From Bacteroidota bacterium (GTDB lineage Bacteria; Bacteroidota; Bacteroidia; Chitinophagales; Chitinophagaceae), in NCBI GenBank assembly GCA_023422835.1, contig JAFAGI010000025.1, positions 124,001-188,000 on the forward strand: 64,000 bases of DNA. The letters are read 5' to 3'. Below the pieces are notes generated by a model. That model saw only the letters and a program-made list of their open reading frames with translations. It had not been told where the DNA came from and did no database searches. Positions 47,023-55,541 of the stretch are shown here, in pieces. Position numbers and translations under genes: made by a program. Within the stretch, counting starts at the first letter, position 1, and every line of letters begins with the position of its first letter.

Positions 47023-50000
47023 TTATAAAGTTCTCTTAATTTCTTCTTCCTCGTATGCTACCACGTGATCTCCCACCTGTATGTCTGCATAGTTTTTCAC
47101 GGTAAGGCCGCACTCGTAACCCTGTGCCACTTCTTTCACATCGTCTTTGAAGCGTTTCAGGCTGGCCAGTTCGCCAAAGCCGCCCTCCTGTCTGGGGAAT
47201 ACAAGAATACCATCTCTGAATACTTTAATCTTATGATCGCGCTTAACTTTACCTTCCAGCACGTAACACCCGGCAACGGTAGCTTTATCGAATTTATATA
47301 CTTCGCGTATTTCAACGGTAGCCACCTCTTTCTGCTCAACCTTAGGTTCAAGCATGCCTTCCATAGCGCTCTTCAGTTCGTTGATGGCATCGTAAATAAT
47401 AGAGTAGGATTTTATCTGCACGCCTTCGCCTTCAGCCAGGCGGGCTGCCTGCAGCGACGGGCGCACGTTAAACCCAATAATGATGGCATCTGAAGCGGTC
47501 GCAAGCAATACATCACTTTCAGATATTTGTCCTACTGCTTTATGCACCACGCTCACCATGATCTCTTCCGTGGAAAGTTTTTGCAGTGAGTCGCTCAGTG
47601 CTTCCACAGAACCATCCACATCACCCTTGATAATTACATTCAGCTCTTTAAAGTTGCCCAATGCAAGCCTGCGCCCGATCTCATCGAGCGTAATGTGCTT
47701 ACGTGTGCGCAATCCCTGCTCGCGCAGGATCTGTGCACGCTTGTTGGCAACATCTTTCGCTTCAGCTTCATCGGCATACACCTTGAAACGCTCTCCGGCC
47801 TGCGGAGCGCCGTTGAGGCCGAGAATCTGCACGGGGGTGGAAGGCCCGGCGGCATCTATGCGCTGGTTTCTTTCGTTGAACATGGCTTTTACGCGGCCAA
47901 AATACTGCCCTGACACAACCAAGTCGCCCTGGCGCAGCGTCCCATTCTGTACCAGCAGCGTAGCCACGAAGCCGCGTCCTTTATCAAGAGAGGCTTCAAT
48001 AATGGAGCCTGTGGCTTCCCTTTCCGGGTTGGCTTTCAGATCAAGCAGCTCTGCTTCGAGCAATATTTTTTCTTTCAGCAGGTCTACATTCAGGCCCTGC
48101 TTGGCAGATATTTCCTGGCTCTGGAACTTACCGCCCCATTCTTCTACCAGCAAATTCATCTGCGATAGCTGCTCATATATCTTTTGCGGGTTAGCGCCTT
48201 CTTTATCAATCTTATTGATGGCAAAAATAATCGGTACGCCTGCAGCTTGTGCGTGGCTGATAGCCTCTTTGGTCTGCGGCATCACGGCGTCATCTGCGGC
48301 AATGACAATAACGGTTACGTCGGTGATCTTGGCGCCTCTGGCACGCATGGCTGTAAAGGCTTCGTGGCCCGGTGTATCCAGGAAGGTGATCTTTTTTCCG
48401 CCCGGCACTTCTACCACGTAGGCACCAATGTGCTGGGTAATGCCTCCGGCTTCGCCTGCCACCACATTTGCACTGCGGATATGGTCAAGCAAGGAGGTTT
48501 TACCATGATCCACGTGTCCCATAATGGTAACGATGGGGTAACGGGGCTTCAACGCTTCAGGATCATCATCTTCTTCCTCGTATTCCTCTTCGTTCATATC
48601 ATCGAGGCCTAAGAATTCTACTTCATAATCAAATTCACCGGCAACAAGTTCAATCACCTCTGCATCCAGGCGCTGGTTGATGGATACCATAATGCCCAGG
48701 CCCATACACTTGGCAATAACGTCTGTAAAGTTTACGTCCATGAGGTTTGCGAGTTCGCTTACGGTAATAAATTCCGTTACCTGCAGCTTATTGTCGGCAT
48801 TTTCTTTTTCGCTCATGGCAGCATCGGCCATTTCCTGGCGTCTTTCTTTACGGTATTGAGCTCTTGTTTTAGCCTTGCTGCCTGTACCTGCAAGCTTAGC
48901 CTGCGTTTCCCTGATCTTTTCCTGTATTCTTTTCTGGTCTATTTCTTTTTCTTCAGGAGTCTGTACTTTTCCTTTGCTTCCCGGGCGGTTGCGGTTAGCG
49001 CCGAACCTGTTATCTCTCTGACCATGTGGGGGCCTACCATGCTGTCCGCCCTGTCTGCCACCTTGTTGCTGGCCTGTTCTCTGGTCTTTGTTGAAACCCG
49101 GTTTATTTTCTGTTGGCGTAGTATCAGTACCTTTTGTATCCTGTCCTGCCTTATCAATCGGTATTCTCTTTCTCTTCCGTTTTTCGTTCCTGCCTGCTTT
49201 GGGGCGGGTATCATTGTCTACAGGTAATTGTATCTTGCCCAGTATTTTCGGGCCTTCCAGCTTATCTACTTTCAGGTGAATATGCTCTACAACATTTTCT
49301 TCTTTTTGTGCGGGCGGTGCTTCCTGTGGCGGAGCTGCAGCTTCCGGTGCAGGCTTTACTTCCGGCATTTCTACCTTGGGCGCTTCAGTGGCCAGCGGCT
49401 TATCCTTCTTAGGCTCTTTAGGCGCTTCAGTTTTTTTGGGAGCAGCTTTTTTAGGCCTGGTAGAAGAGTCAATTTCTGAAAGGTCAATTTTATTGATCAC
49501 TTTAGGGGCTTCCAGTTCAGGCGCTTTCGGCTGGATCACTTCCGCCTCATCGGGTATAGCTTCCTGTTTTTCTTCTACAGGGGCAGGCGCTTCCTGCTTT
49601 ACCACAGGCGCTTCTTCCTGCTTTGCAACAGGCGGTATTTCAGCCTCAGCCGGCTCTGCGGGTGTTATCTCCACAGGTTCAGGCGCTGCAACTGGCTCCG
49701 GTTCCGGCTGTACCGGTTCTTGTTTCTTTTCTTCCAATAATGGCGCTACCTCAGGTTTTTCTTCTTCTTTTTCTTCTGCTTTTTCTTCCACTACCGGTTT
49801 GGGAGCAATCACATCTTTTTTCTTCCGCTCTTTATCTTTTTCTACAACGGCGCCTGCACTTTTAGGGATTTCTATCTGGTCGGCTTTGTTCTTAGCCAAC
49901 TTATCGCTTTGAAACTCCGACTGCAACGCACGGTACATGTCTTCGGACAGTTTTGCCGAAGGCTTCAGTTCATCGCGGTTAAATCCTTTGCTGTCTAAAA

Positions 50001-50076
50001 AGTCTATCAGCGTTTCGGCACCGATATTGAACTCTTTAGCTGCAGCCAACAATCTTGGTAATTTAATTTCTGACAT
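47023..50076 (-). CDS. infB: Translation initiation factor IF-2
   Basis: 1017 aa. GTPase that brings initiator tRNA to the ribosome. N-terminal IF2_N '[22 protein letters not shown]', then a long low-complexity E/P/A/K-rich segment (about 70-300) and an R/G/Q-rich stretch (about 310-380, '[19 protein letters not shown]'). The G domain starts near residue 515 with GHVDHGKT, 'DTPGHEAF' and 'NKIDKEG'. C1/C2 domains end in 'EEEEIKRTL'. The N-terminal extension makes it longer than the E. coli factor. It follows nusA by 57 bases. Confidence 0.98.
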   Translation of the reverse strand: MSEIKLPRLLAAAKEFNIGAETLIDFLDSKGFNRDELKPSAKLSEDMYRALQSEFQSDKLAKNKADQIEIPKSAGAVVEKDKERKKKDVIAPKPVVEEKAEEKEEEKPEVAPLLEEKKQEPVQPEPEPVAAPEPVEITPAEPAEAEIPPVAKQEEAPVVKQEAPAPVEEKQEAIPDEAEVIQPKAPELEAPKVINKIDLSEIDSSTRPKKAAPKKTEAPKEPKKDKPLATEAPKVEMPEVKPAPEAAAPPQEAPPAQKEENVVEHIHLKVDKLEGPKILGKIQLPVDNDTRPKAGRNEKRKRKRIPIDKAGQDTKGTDTTPTENKPGFNKDQRTGQQQGGRQGGQHGRPPHGQRDNRFGANRNRPGSKGKVQTPEEKEIDQKRIQEKIRETQAKLAGTGSKAKTRAQYRKERRQEMADAAMSEKENADNKLQVTEFITVSELANLMDVNFTDVIAKCMGLGIMVSINQRLDAEVIELVAGEFDYEVEFLGLDDMNEEEYEEEDDDPEALKPRYPIVTIMGHVDHGKTSLLDHIRSANVVAGEAGGITQHIGAYVVEVPGGKKITFLDTPGHEAFTAMRARGAKITDVTVIVIAADDAVMPQTKEAISHAQAAGVPIIFAINKIDKEGANPQKIYEQLSQMNLLVEEWGGKFQSQEISAKQGLNVDLLKEKILLEAELLDLKANPEREATGSIIEASLDKGRGFVATLLVQNGTLRQGDLVVSGQYFGRVKAMFNERNQRIDAAGPSTPVQILGLNGAPQAGERFKVYADEAEAKDVANKRAQILREQGLRTRKHITLDEIGRRLALGNFKELNVIIKGDVDGSVEALSDSLQKLSTEEIMVSVVHKAVGQISESDVLLATASDAIIIGFNVRPSLQAARLAEGEGVQIKSYSIIYDAINELKSAMEGMLEPKVEQKEVATVEIREVYKFDKATVAGCYVLEGKVKRDHKIKVFRDGILVFPRQEGGFGELASLKRFKDDVKEVAQGYECGLTVKNYADIQVGDHVVAYEEEEIKRTL

Positions 50077-50133
50077 ATAATATTTTATCGTAAGTCTTTA
50101 CCAATGACAAATCTAAAACAGATTTGCTAAAAC

Positions 50134-51381
50134 TTACTCTTTTTCAAATTCTTCTTTCAGGATGCGCACTACATCCGCAATGGTTTCTTTCTCCAGGTCT
50201 GTCCTTCTTTCCAGCTCATCCGAAGATAATTCCAATACGCTTTTTGCCGTATCGCAACCAACTCTTTTCAATTCATCTATTACCCATTCATCAATCTCAT
50301 CAGAGAATTCATACAGGTCTATATCGTAATCCTCTTCACCGCCTTCATTTTCCCTGAACACATCAATATCGTAGCCGGTAAGCTCGCAGGCAAGCTTAAT
50401 GTTTACACCCCTGCGGCCGATGGCCAGCGATACCTGGTCTGCTTTCAAATACACTTCTGCATGCTTATTTTCCGTATCAATATCAAAGGATGATATTTTA
50501 GCAGGCGTAAGTGAACGCTGTATCAGCAATTGTATATTGTTGGTATAATTGATCACATCAATATTTTCATTTTTCAGCTCACGTACAATTCCGTGGATGC
50601 GGCTTCCCTTCATGCCCACGCAGGCGCCCACCGGGTCTATCCTGTCGTCGTAGCTTTCTACAGCCACCTTTGCCCTGTCGCCGGGCTCGCGTACAATTTT
50701 TTTAATGGTAATGAGGCCATCGAAAATTTCAGGCACTTCCAGTTCCAGCAATTTAGCCAGAAATTCGGGAGCAGTGCGGCTGAGGATAATTACAGGATTG
50801 TTATTTTTTACATCTACCCTTCTGATGATGGCGCGGATGTTTTCTCCTTTTTTGAAATAATCCTGTGGTATCTGCTCAGACTTGGGCAGTATTAATTCAT
50901 TTCCATCTTCATCAAGCAATAAAACTTCTTTATTCCACACCTGGTACACTTCGGCAGAGATCAGTTCGCCGATGCGGTCTTCGTATTTTTTCACCAGCGC
51001 GCTTTTCTTCAGATCACCTATGCGGCTTGCCAGGGTTTGCTTGGCAGCGAGTATGGCTCTTCTGCCGAAATCAATAAGGTCTACTTCCTGGTACAATTCT
51101 TCGCCCACTTCAAAGTCGGGCTCAATTTTAATGGCTTCACTATATTCTACCTCCGTCAGCGGATCTTCAAGCTCACCGTCTTCCACAATCATCCTTCTGC
51201 GAAAAATTTCAAGGTCGCCTTTTTCGGCGTTTACAATCACATCAAAATTTTCATCGCTGCCGTATTTCTTTCTCAGGAGGGTTTTAAACACATCTTCTAC
51301 CACTTTCATCATCGTAGGACGATCAATGTTTTCGGCATCTTTAAAGTCCTGAAAAGCCTCGATAAGGTTAATACTTGCCAT
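50134..51381 (-). CDS. nusA: Transcription termination/antitermination factor NusA
   Basis: 415 aa. The N-terminal RNAP-binding domain ('LIEAFQDFKDAENIDRPTMMKVVEDVFKTLLRKKYG') is followed by S1 and two KH domains ('RVDVKNNNPVIILSRTAPEFLAKLLELEVPEI', 'GACVGMKGSRIHGIVRELKNENIDVI', 'AIGRRGVNIKLACELTG'). The acidic C-terminus ends after one helical repeat. It is the middle gene of rimP-nusA-infB. Confidence 0.98.
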   Translation of the reverse strand: MASINLIEAFQDFKDAENIDRPTMMKVVEDVFKTLLRKKYGSDENFDVIVNAEKGDLEIFRRRMIVEDGELEDPLTEVEYSEAIKIEPDFEVGEELYQEVDLIDFGRRAILAAKQTLASRIGDLKKSALVKKYEDRIGELISAEVYQVWNKEVLLLDEDGNELILPKSEQIPQDYFKKGENIRAIIRRVDVKNNNPVIILSRTAPEFLAKLLELEVPEIFDGLITIKKIVREPGDRAKVAVESYDDRIDPVGACVGMKGSRIHGIVRELKNENIDVINYTNNIQLLIQRSLTPAKISSFDIDTENKHAEVYLKADQVSLAIGRRGVNIKLACELTGYDIDVFRENEGGEEDYDIDLYEFSDEIDEWVIDELKRVGCDTAKSVLELSSDELERRTDLEKETIADVVRILKEEFEKE

Positions 51382-51412
51382 ATCTTTATATTAAAATTGT
51401 ATTTTAAAATAT

Positions 51413-51889
51413 TTAAAATTGTATCTGTACGATTGTTTTCTTTATCTGGTCGAAAGCAATGTCCACGTTATGCACTATTGCCTTCTTGCCTTTGCCTGTT
51501 GTTTCTTCAATGGTTATGCCGCTATCTTCAACAGCCACCAGCTTTCCAGTCCTTGGTTTTTCATCTTCATTTAAGAAAGTCACTTCCACCAGCCTTCCTA
51601 TATTCTTCCTGTACTGGCGCACGCTTTTCAACGGTTCATCAATGCCCGGAGAAGATACTTCCAGCGAAAAATCTCCTTCCGGGAAAATGCCGGATTCATC
51701 AATCATTGAGCGCAGTGCACGGTTTATCTGAATACACTTGTCTATGTTGATACCATTGTCTCCATCGAGGTAAAGCTTGATATTATTGGTGGGTTTTATT
51801 TTGGCGGAAACCAGAAAATATTCTGGTTCCGGACCGATGATTTCCTCTGTCCAGCCCTGAACTTTTTCCAATAGTATTTCTTTTTCCAT
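51413..51889 (-). CDS. rimP: Ribosome maturation factor RimP
   Basis: 158 aa from the ATG at 51889. A much longer open frame reaches 52075, but it reads through the predicted promoter and leader hairpin and has no family match. 'FLVSAKIKPTNNIKLYLDGDNGINIDKCIQINRAL' and 'DFSLEVSSPGIDEPLKSVRQYRKNIGR' are typical RimP. It assists 30S subunit assembly. First gene of the operon. Confidence 0.93.
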   Translation of the reverse strand: MEKEILLEKVQGWTEEIIGPEPEYFLVSAKIKPTNNIKLYLDGDNGINIDKCIQINRALRSMIDESGIFPEGDFSLEVSSPGIDEPLKSVRQYRKNIGRLVEVTFLNEDEKPRTGKLVAVEDSGITIEETTGKGKKAIVHNVDIAFDQIKKTIVQIQF

Positions 51890-51912
51890 CTCAGAAGGGT
51901 TTAGGTAAAAGA

Positions 51913-51937
51913 CAAGGGAACGGCACCCGTTCCCTTG
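51913..51937 (-). promoter_or_regulatory. Strong hairpin in the rimP leader (attenuator or dnaN terminator)
   Basis: CAAGGGAACGG-CAC-CCGTTCCCTTG is an 11-bp perfect stem with a 3-base loop. On the minus strand it is followed by TCTTTT and begins about 20 bases after the -7 box at 51957-51964. It could terminate dnaN read-through or act as a leader element for rimP-nusA-infB; the second is favoured because it lies inside the predicted leader. Confidence 0.6.
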
Positions 51938-51956
51938 CAGCATCTCTTTGACTCTG

Positions 51957-51987
51957 CAAAGATAGTGTATTACGCGGAAATTAGAAA
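51957..51987 (-). promoter_or_regulatory. Putative promoter of rimP-nusA-infB
   Basis: The complement reads TTTC, 19 bases, TATCTTTG; the -7 box is a full match to TAnnTTTG, the -33 box has one mismatch to TTTG. The leader to the rimP ATG would be about 60 bases and includes the hairpin at 51913-51937. Confidence 0.6.
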
Positions 51988-52097
51988 GAAAAAGTTGAAA
52001 TTCAACCTTCTGGCCGGTTAAACCAAACAGACCTTCTGACTGTTGATCAGAGGGCCGTATTAAGATTATGAACACTACGGAATAGATTTATCCGTGC

Positions 52098-53219
52098 CTA
52101 ATAATTATTATTGAGCATCAAAGGCATTATCAGCATCAGCAGGTCTTCGTTTTCGCCGTTTTCAGTGGGTTTCAGCAGGCCGGCCTTGGTTGGTGTAGAT
52201 AGTTCCATTTTTATATCTTCAGTTTCAACCACGTTGAGCATATCTGCCAGGAACTTAGCGTTAAATGCTATCTGCAGGTTTTCGCCTGTGTATTGGCAGG
52301 CCATTCTTTCGTTTCCTTCAAAACTAAAATCAATGTCCTGCGCTGCAAGCTGCAGTTCATTGCCGCTGATGGTAAAAGCTACCTGGTTAGTGCTTTTGTT
52401 GGCAAACACATTTACGCGCCTCAAAGCATTCTGAAAATCCTGTTTATTTACCGTAAGTATATATGGGTTATCTGCAGGTATCACCACCCTGTAATCCGGA
52501 AAACGCGCGTCTATGAGGCGGCAGGAAAGCTGCAGGTTCTTACTGGCTACAAAAAAGTGCTTATCATTAAAGCTGGCCTGCAATTCCTCGTCATTGTCTG
52601 CCAATACATTTTTAAGGATGTTCAATGGCTTACGCGGCACGATAAAGCTGGCGTTCTCCTCTACTTTTACATCGCTTCTTTTGTACTTCACCAGGCGATG
52701 TGCATCGGTAGATACAAAGTGTGCGTACTCAGGTGTGAGCTCAATGAAAACCCCTGTCATCGCCGGTCGCAGGTCGTCTGTGCTGGCGGCAAACAGTGTT
52801 TTATTAATACCTGTAAGCAGGGCATTGCCTGTGATGGAGAAGTGCGTGGCATCTTCTTTAGAGGGCTCTTTGGGAAAATTGTCAGCATTTTCACCCATGA
52901 TCTTAAACTTCCCTTTTTCACTGGTGATCTCAATGCTGTTGTGATCGTCTACCATAAAAGCTATGGGCTGGTCAGGGAATGTTTTAAGCATGTCCAGTAA
53001 TATCTTGGACGGTATGCACACCCTGCCGGTCTCTGAGCTTTCTATCTCCACATTGATGCGCATTACAGTTTCCAGGTCTGTTGCTACCACACTAAGGTTT
53101 TTATTATTGATCTCGAAAAGAAAATCTTCCAAAATCGGCAATACGGTATTGGTGCTGATAACGCCGCTAATCTGCTGCAAATGCTTTAACAAAACAGAAG
53201 ACGAAACAATAAATTTCAT
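52098..53219 (-). CDS. dnaN: DNA polymerase III subunit beta (sliding clamp)
   Basis: 373 aa, three clamp domains. 'MKFIVSSSVLLKHLQQISGVI', 'LPILEDFLFEINNKNLSVVATDLETVM', 'FVSTDAHRLVKYKRSDV' and the C-terminal 'LLMLIMPLMLNN' are typical. The processivity ring of the replicase. It is not next to dnaA here. The start codon coincides with the end of the first of three tandem palindromic repeats that form its upstream region. Confidence 0.97.
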   Translation of the reverse strand: MKFIVSSSVLLKHLQQISGVISTNTVLPILEDFLFEINNKNLSVVATDLETVMRINVEIESSETGRVCIPSKILLDMLKTFPDQPIAFMVDDHNSIEITSEKGKFKIMGENADNFPKEPSKEDATHFSITGNALLTGINKTLFAASTDDLRPAMTGVFIELTPEYAHFVSTDAHRLVKYKRSDVKVEENASFIVPRKPLNILKNVLADNDEELQASFNDKHFFVASKNLQLSCRLIDARFPDYRVVIPADNPYILTVNKQDFQNALRRVNVFANKSTNQVAFTISGNELQLAAQDIDFSFEGNERMACQYTGENLQIAFNAKFLADMLNVVETEDIKMELSTPTKAGLLKPTENGENEDLLMLIMPLMLNNNY

Positions 53220-53324
53220 GTGTGTATATTTAATTGTTTTTCAGTTGTCACATGGAATAACTCTGGTTTTTAGATTCAATACTCATTCCCGGTTGGTATA
53301 AATACTTAATCTTTATGGTTATTT
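53217..53324 (-). repeat. Dispersed palindromic repeat, locus D unit 1 (upstream of dnaN)
   Basis: Starts on the dnaN start codon (CAT 53217-53219). Arm CACATGGAATAAC, core AGATTCAATACTCATTCCCGG, type-1 centre TATAAATACTTAATCTTTATGG, arm GGTTATTTCATGTG. Confidence 0.88.
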
Positions 53325-53417
53325 CATGTGTATTTATTTTATTTTTTCTTTATGGCCACATGGAAATAGCCTTTATTCATACCACGGTTGGTATGCAACT
53401 TTGGCTTATGACTATTT
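53325..53417 (-). repeat. Dispersed palindromic repeat, locus D unit 2
   Basis: Type-2 centre (CATACCACGGTTGGTATGCAACTTTGGCTTATG) between arms CCACATGGAAATAGCC and GACTATTTCATGTG. Directly abuts units 1 and 3, with ends sharing CATGTGTAT. Confidence 0.88.
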
Positions 53418-53525
53418 CATGTGTATATATTTAATTTTTCTGTTTGCCACACGGAATAACCATTTTTTAGATTCTATACTCATTCCCGGTTGGTATAAAT
53501 ACTTAATCTTTATGGTTATTTCATT
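53418..53525 (-). repeat. Dispersed palindromic repeat, locus D unit 3
   Basis: Type-1 centre, nearly identical to unit 1 from AGATTC to TTATGGTTATTTCAT. The last end has lost the terminal ATGTG (reads CATTGG). The remaining 53526-53683 is AT-rich sequence in which I see no gene. Confidence 0.88.
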
Positions 53526-53683
53526 GGTATCATTTTTATTTTAAATCCTACCGGCCCTTTAATACGCATAAAAATACCTTTGGCCGTTAGTAGTGCAATT
53601 TTACAAATTTTAATTCATTTTAATAAATATGTTTTTCAAAATTCTAAAATTTTACCGCTGAAAAATATTCGCCCGCACAATTA

Positions 53684-53697
53684 GGATAAATTTGTCC
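53684..53697. promoter_or_regulatory. Putative Rrf2 operator upstream of the regulator gene
   Basis: GGATAAATTTGTCC is a 14-bp palindrome with one mismatch pair, overlapping the TTTG -33 box. A related site (CGGACAA-AG-TTGTCCG) lies at 54179-54194, before the RIC gene. Autoregulation is inferred. Confidence 0.6.
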
Positions 53698-53721
53698 GAT
53701 TTGTAATAAATACTATCTTTG
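53691..53721 (+). promoter_or_regulatory. Consensus Bacteroidota promoter of the Rrf2 gene
   Basis: TTTG (53691-53694), exactly 19 bases, TATCTTTG (53714-53721). Both boxes are full matches. The ATG at 53728 begins six bases after the -7 box, so the transcript is probably leaderless. Confidence 0.8.
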
Positions 53722-53727
53722 CATACT

Positions 53728-54159
53728 ATGTTTTCAAAAGCCTGCGAATATGCAATCAAGGCCGGGGTGTTCATTACCACGGAAACGCAGAAGGGCAACA
53801 GGTGCAGCCTTAAAACCATTGCAGCGGAAATTGATTCTCCTGAAGCTTTCACGGCGAAAATCCTGCAGCAATTATCCAGGAACAACCTTATCGTTTCCAC
53901 AATAGGCTCACATGGCGGTTTTGAAATGAATGCAAGAAGAGCAAAAGCCAATAAGCTCAGCACGATTGTGGAATTGTTTGACGGCAACGGCATTTACAAA
54001 GGTTGTGGATTGGGTTTAAAACATTGCTCTGAAGTGAAACCCTGCCCTATGCACGACCACTTTAAGAAAATAAGAGAAGAATTACGCGAAATGCTGGAAA
54101 ACACTACAGTGTACGACCTAAGCAAGAAATTTGAAAATGGAAACGGATTTTTAAAATGA
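53728..54159 (+). CDS. Rrf2 family iron-sulfur transcriptional regulator (NsrR/IscR-like)
   Basis: 143 aa from the ATG at 53728 (a TTG at 53719 lies in the -7 box and is rejected). Winged helix with 'FSKACEYAIKAGVFI', 'LKTIAAEIDSPEAFTAKILQQLSRNNLIVSTIGSHGGFEM'. The cluster-binding cysteines are C93, C100 and C106 in 'GCGLGLKHCSEVKPCPMH'; 'PCPMHDHFKKIREELREM' is typical of the family. It likely senses NO, oxygen or cluster status and represses the module that follows. The exact subfamily cannot be fixed by eye. Confidence 0.88.
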   Translation: MFSKACEYAIKAGVFITTETQKGNRCSLKTIAAEIDSPEAFTAKILQQLSRNNLIVSTIGSHGGFEMNARRAKANKLSTIVELFDGNGIYKGCGLGLKHCSEVKPCPMHDHFKKIREELREMLENTTVYDLSKKFENGNGFLK

Positions 54160-54178
54160 TAATTTTTTATATAAAACA

Positions 54179-54194
54179 CGGACAAAGTTGTCCG
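54179..54194. promoter_or_regulatory. Putative Rrf2 operator upstream of the RIC gene
   Basis: CGGACAA-AG-TTGTCCG, a perfect 7-2-7 inverted repeat in the 51-base gap before the RIC gene. It shares GGAyAAA/TTTGTCC with the site in front of the regulator gene. Confidence 0.65.
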
Positions 54195-54210
54195 AATTAA
54201 AACAATAGAT

Positions 54211-54942
54211 ATGGAAAACATACTGGAACAAAATATCGGCCAGCTTGTGGCAAAAGACTACCGCGCTGCTGCCGTATTCAAGAAAAACAAAATAGATTTC
54301 TGCTGCAACGGCAACAGGACCATCAACGAGGCTGCTGATGCTAAAAAATTAGATAAGCAAAAGCTGGCACACGAGCTACAGGAAGTTTTATCTGCCAATA
54401 CATCTGCAGAAGTAGATGTCAACGGGTGGCCGCTGGATCTGCTGGCAGACTATGTAACCAAGAAACACCACCGGTATATCCGCGAGAAAGTACCCGTTTT
54501 ACTGCAATTTTTAGATAAGCTTTGCCGTGTACACGGAGAAAGGCATCCTGAGCTGTTTGAAATCAACAATCTTTTCAGAGCGTCTGCTGAAGACCTGGAA
54601 ATGCACCTGCAAAAAGAAGAGCATGTATTGTTTCCTTTCATTGAAGAAATGGTGGCTGCCAGATCGCAGAACCATAGTGTAAACATACCTTTTGGCACAG
54701 TAGAAAATCCTGTAAGCATGATGATGGATGAACACAATGTAGAAGGCGAACGTTTCAGGAAGATTGCAGAGCTTACAAATGAGTTCAACCCGCCTGCAGA
54801 TGCATGCAACACTTACCGTGTAGCATTTGCCATGCTGAAAGAGTTTGAGGGGGACCTGCACAGGCATATACATCTTGAAAACAATATTTTATTTCCAAAA
54901 GCAATAGCTTTAGAAAAAATAATAAACCATGCCGCCAATTAA
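54211..54942 (+). CDS. ric: Iron-sulfur cluster repair di-iron protein (RIC/ScdA/YtfE)
   Basis: 243 aa. The N-terminal ScdA_N/DUF542 domain has the hallmark Cys31-Cys32 in 'IDFCCNGNRT'. A hemerythrin-like four-helix bundle follows with likely iron ligands His86/87, His132 with E136-E137-H138, His175 and His217/219/221 ('LHRHIHLENNILFPKA'). RIC proteins repair clusters damaged by NO or oxidants. The gene lies behind a dyad matching the one at the Rrf2 promoter and overlaps the next gene by 14 bases. Confidence 0.94.
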   Translation: MENILEQNIGQLVAKDYRAAAVFKKNKIDFCCNGNRTINEAADAKKLDKQKLAHELQEVLSANTSAEVDVNGWPLDLLADYVTKKHHRYIREKVPVLLQFLDKLCRVHGERHPELFEINNLFRASAEDLEMHLQKEEHVLFPFIEEMVAARSQNHSVNIPFGTVENPVSMMMDEHNVEGERFRKIAELTNEFNPPADACNTYRVAFAMLKEFEGDLHRHIHLENNILFPKAIALEKIINHAAN

Positions 54943-55381
54943 AAGACATCCTGCATTGCAGTCTTTAAGCCGCGAACATCACCATACTCTTTTGCTGAGC
55001 TGGAAAATAAAAACCGGCCTGGCAAAAGGTGTGGATGTAAACCGCATAAAAAAATATTGTGACTGGTACTACGAAGACTACCTGCGGCCACATTTTAATG
55101 TAGAGGAAAAGGAACTGGAAAAGATTGTAGACAACACTCTCCCGCTGATGCAACAGATGAAGCAGGAGCACCAAAGGATCATTACGCTTTTTGAACATCC
55201 TGCGGATAAAAGCACTTTTGCAGAGATTGTGGAGGTACTGCACAACCATATACGTTTTGAAGAACGTGTGCTGTTTAATGAAATTCAAAACATAGCCACA
55301 GAGCAGCAGTTGCAGGCATTTGCAGATGCGCACCAGGATGAACGGTTTGTAGAAAATATGGAGGATGAATTCTGGAAATAG
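54929..55381 (+). CDS. Hemerythrin-like domain protein
   Basis: 150 aa. A four-helix bundle with histidine/glutamate pattern: H17-H19 in 'SREHHHTLLL', H55 and E59 in 'RPHFNVEEKEL', H81 in 'KQEHQRI', H105/H107 and E111 in 'LHNHIRFEERVLF'. It probably carries a non-heme di-iron site that binds O2 or NO. Overlaps the RIC gene by 14 bases, so it is translated together with it. No DUF542 domain. Confidence 0.85.
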   Translation: MPPIKRHPALQSLSREHHHTLLLSWKIKTGLAKGVDVNRIKKYCDWYYEDYLRPHFNVEEKELEKIVDNTLPLMQQMKQEHQRIITLFEHPADKSTFAEIVEVLHNHIRFEERVLFNEIQNIATEQQLQAFADAHQDERFVENMEDEFWK

Positions 55382-55541
55382 CGCCTCACCCCTGCCCTCT
55401 CCTCAAGAGAGGAGTAAAAGCAACTGTGCCAAACCTGTATTACTCCGAACCCTGTCTTTGCACGAGGTATGAACGAAGCAATCTCAACGTGATTTATCGC
55501 AGGAACAACGCAGCAAATTAACAATTTAAAGAGACCTTCCG
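55382..55541. other. Intergenic stretch with interspersed-repeat-like hairpin
   Basis: No gene. CCTCTCCTCAAGAGAGG (about 55397-55413, stem CCTCTC/GAGAGG) within 'CACCCCTGCCCTCTCC' resembles a short interspersed repeat common in Bacteroidota intergenic regions (from memory). No T-run follows. Confidence 0.4.

Noticed and set aside
47480..48421. 313-codon open frame on the plus strand inside infB
   Set aside because: Antisense to the conserved G domain of IF-2; serine-rich composition is typical of a shadow frame.
48939..49214. 91-codon same-strand frame within infB's Arg/Gly/Gln-rich region
   Set aside because: Out-of-frame reading of a low-complexity segment in a long conserved gene.
51890..52075. 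N-terminal extension of rimP to 52075
   Set aside because: The extension reads through a consensus promoter and a leader hairpin, and RimP proteins start at the MEKEILL-like position.
52293..53000. 235-codon open frame antisense to dnaN
   Set aside because: Overlaps dnaN completely and carries no domain signature.
53326..53544. 72-codon open frame upstream of dnaN (MCIYFIFSLWPH...)
   Set aside because: It is the translation of palindromic repeat units 2 and 3; the same string appears by translation of the repeat at 38690, so it reflects repeat sequence, not a gene.
54929..55381. Bacteriohemerythrin or cation-binding regulator as a separate operon
   Set aside because: The 14-base overlap with the RIC gene shows that it belongs to the same transcription unit.
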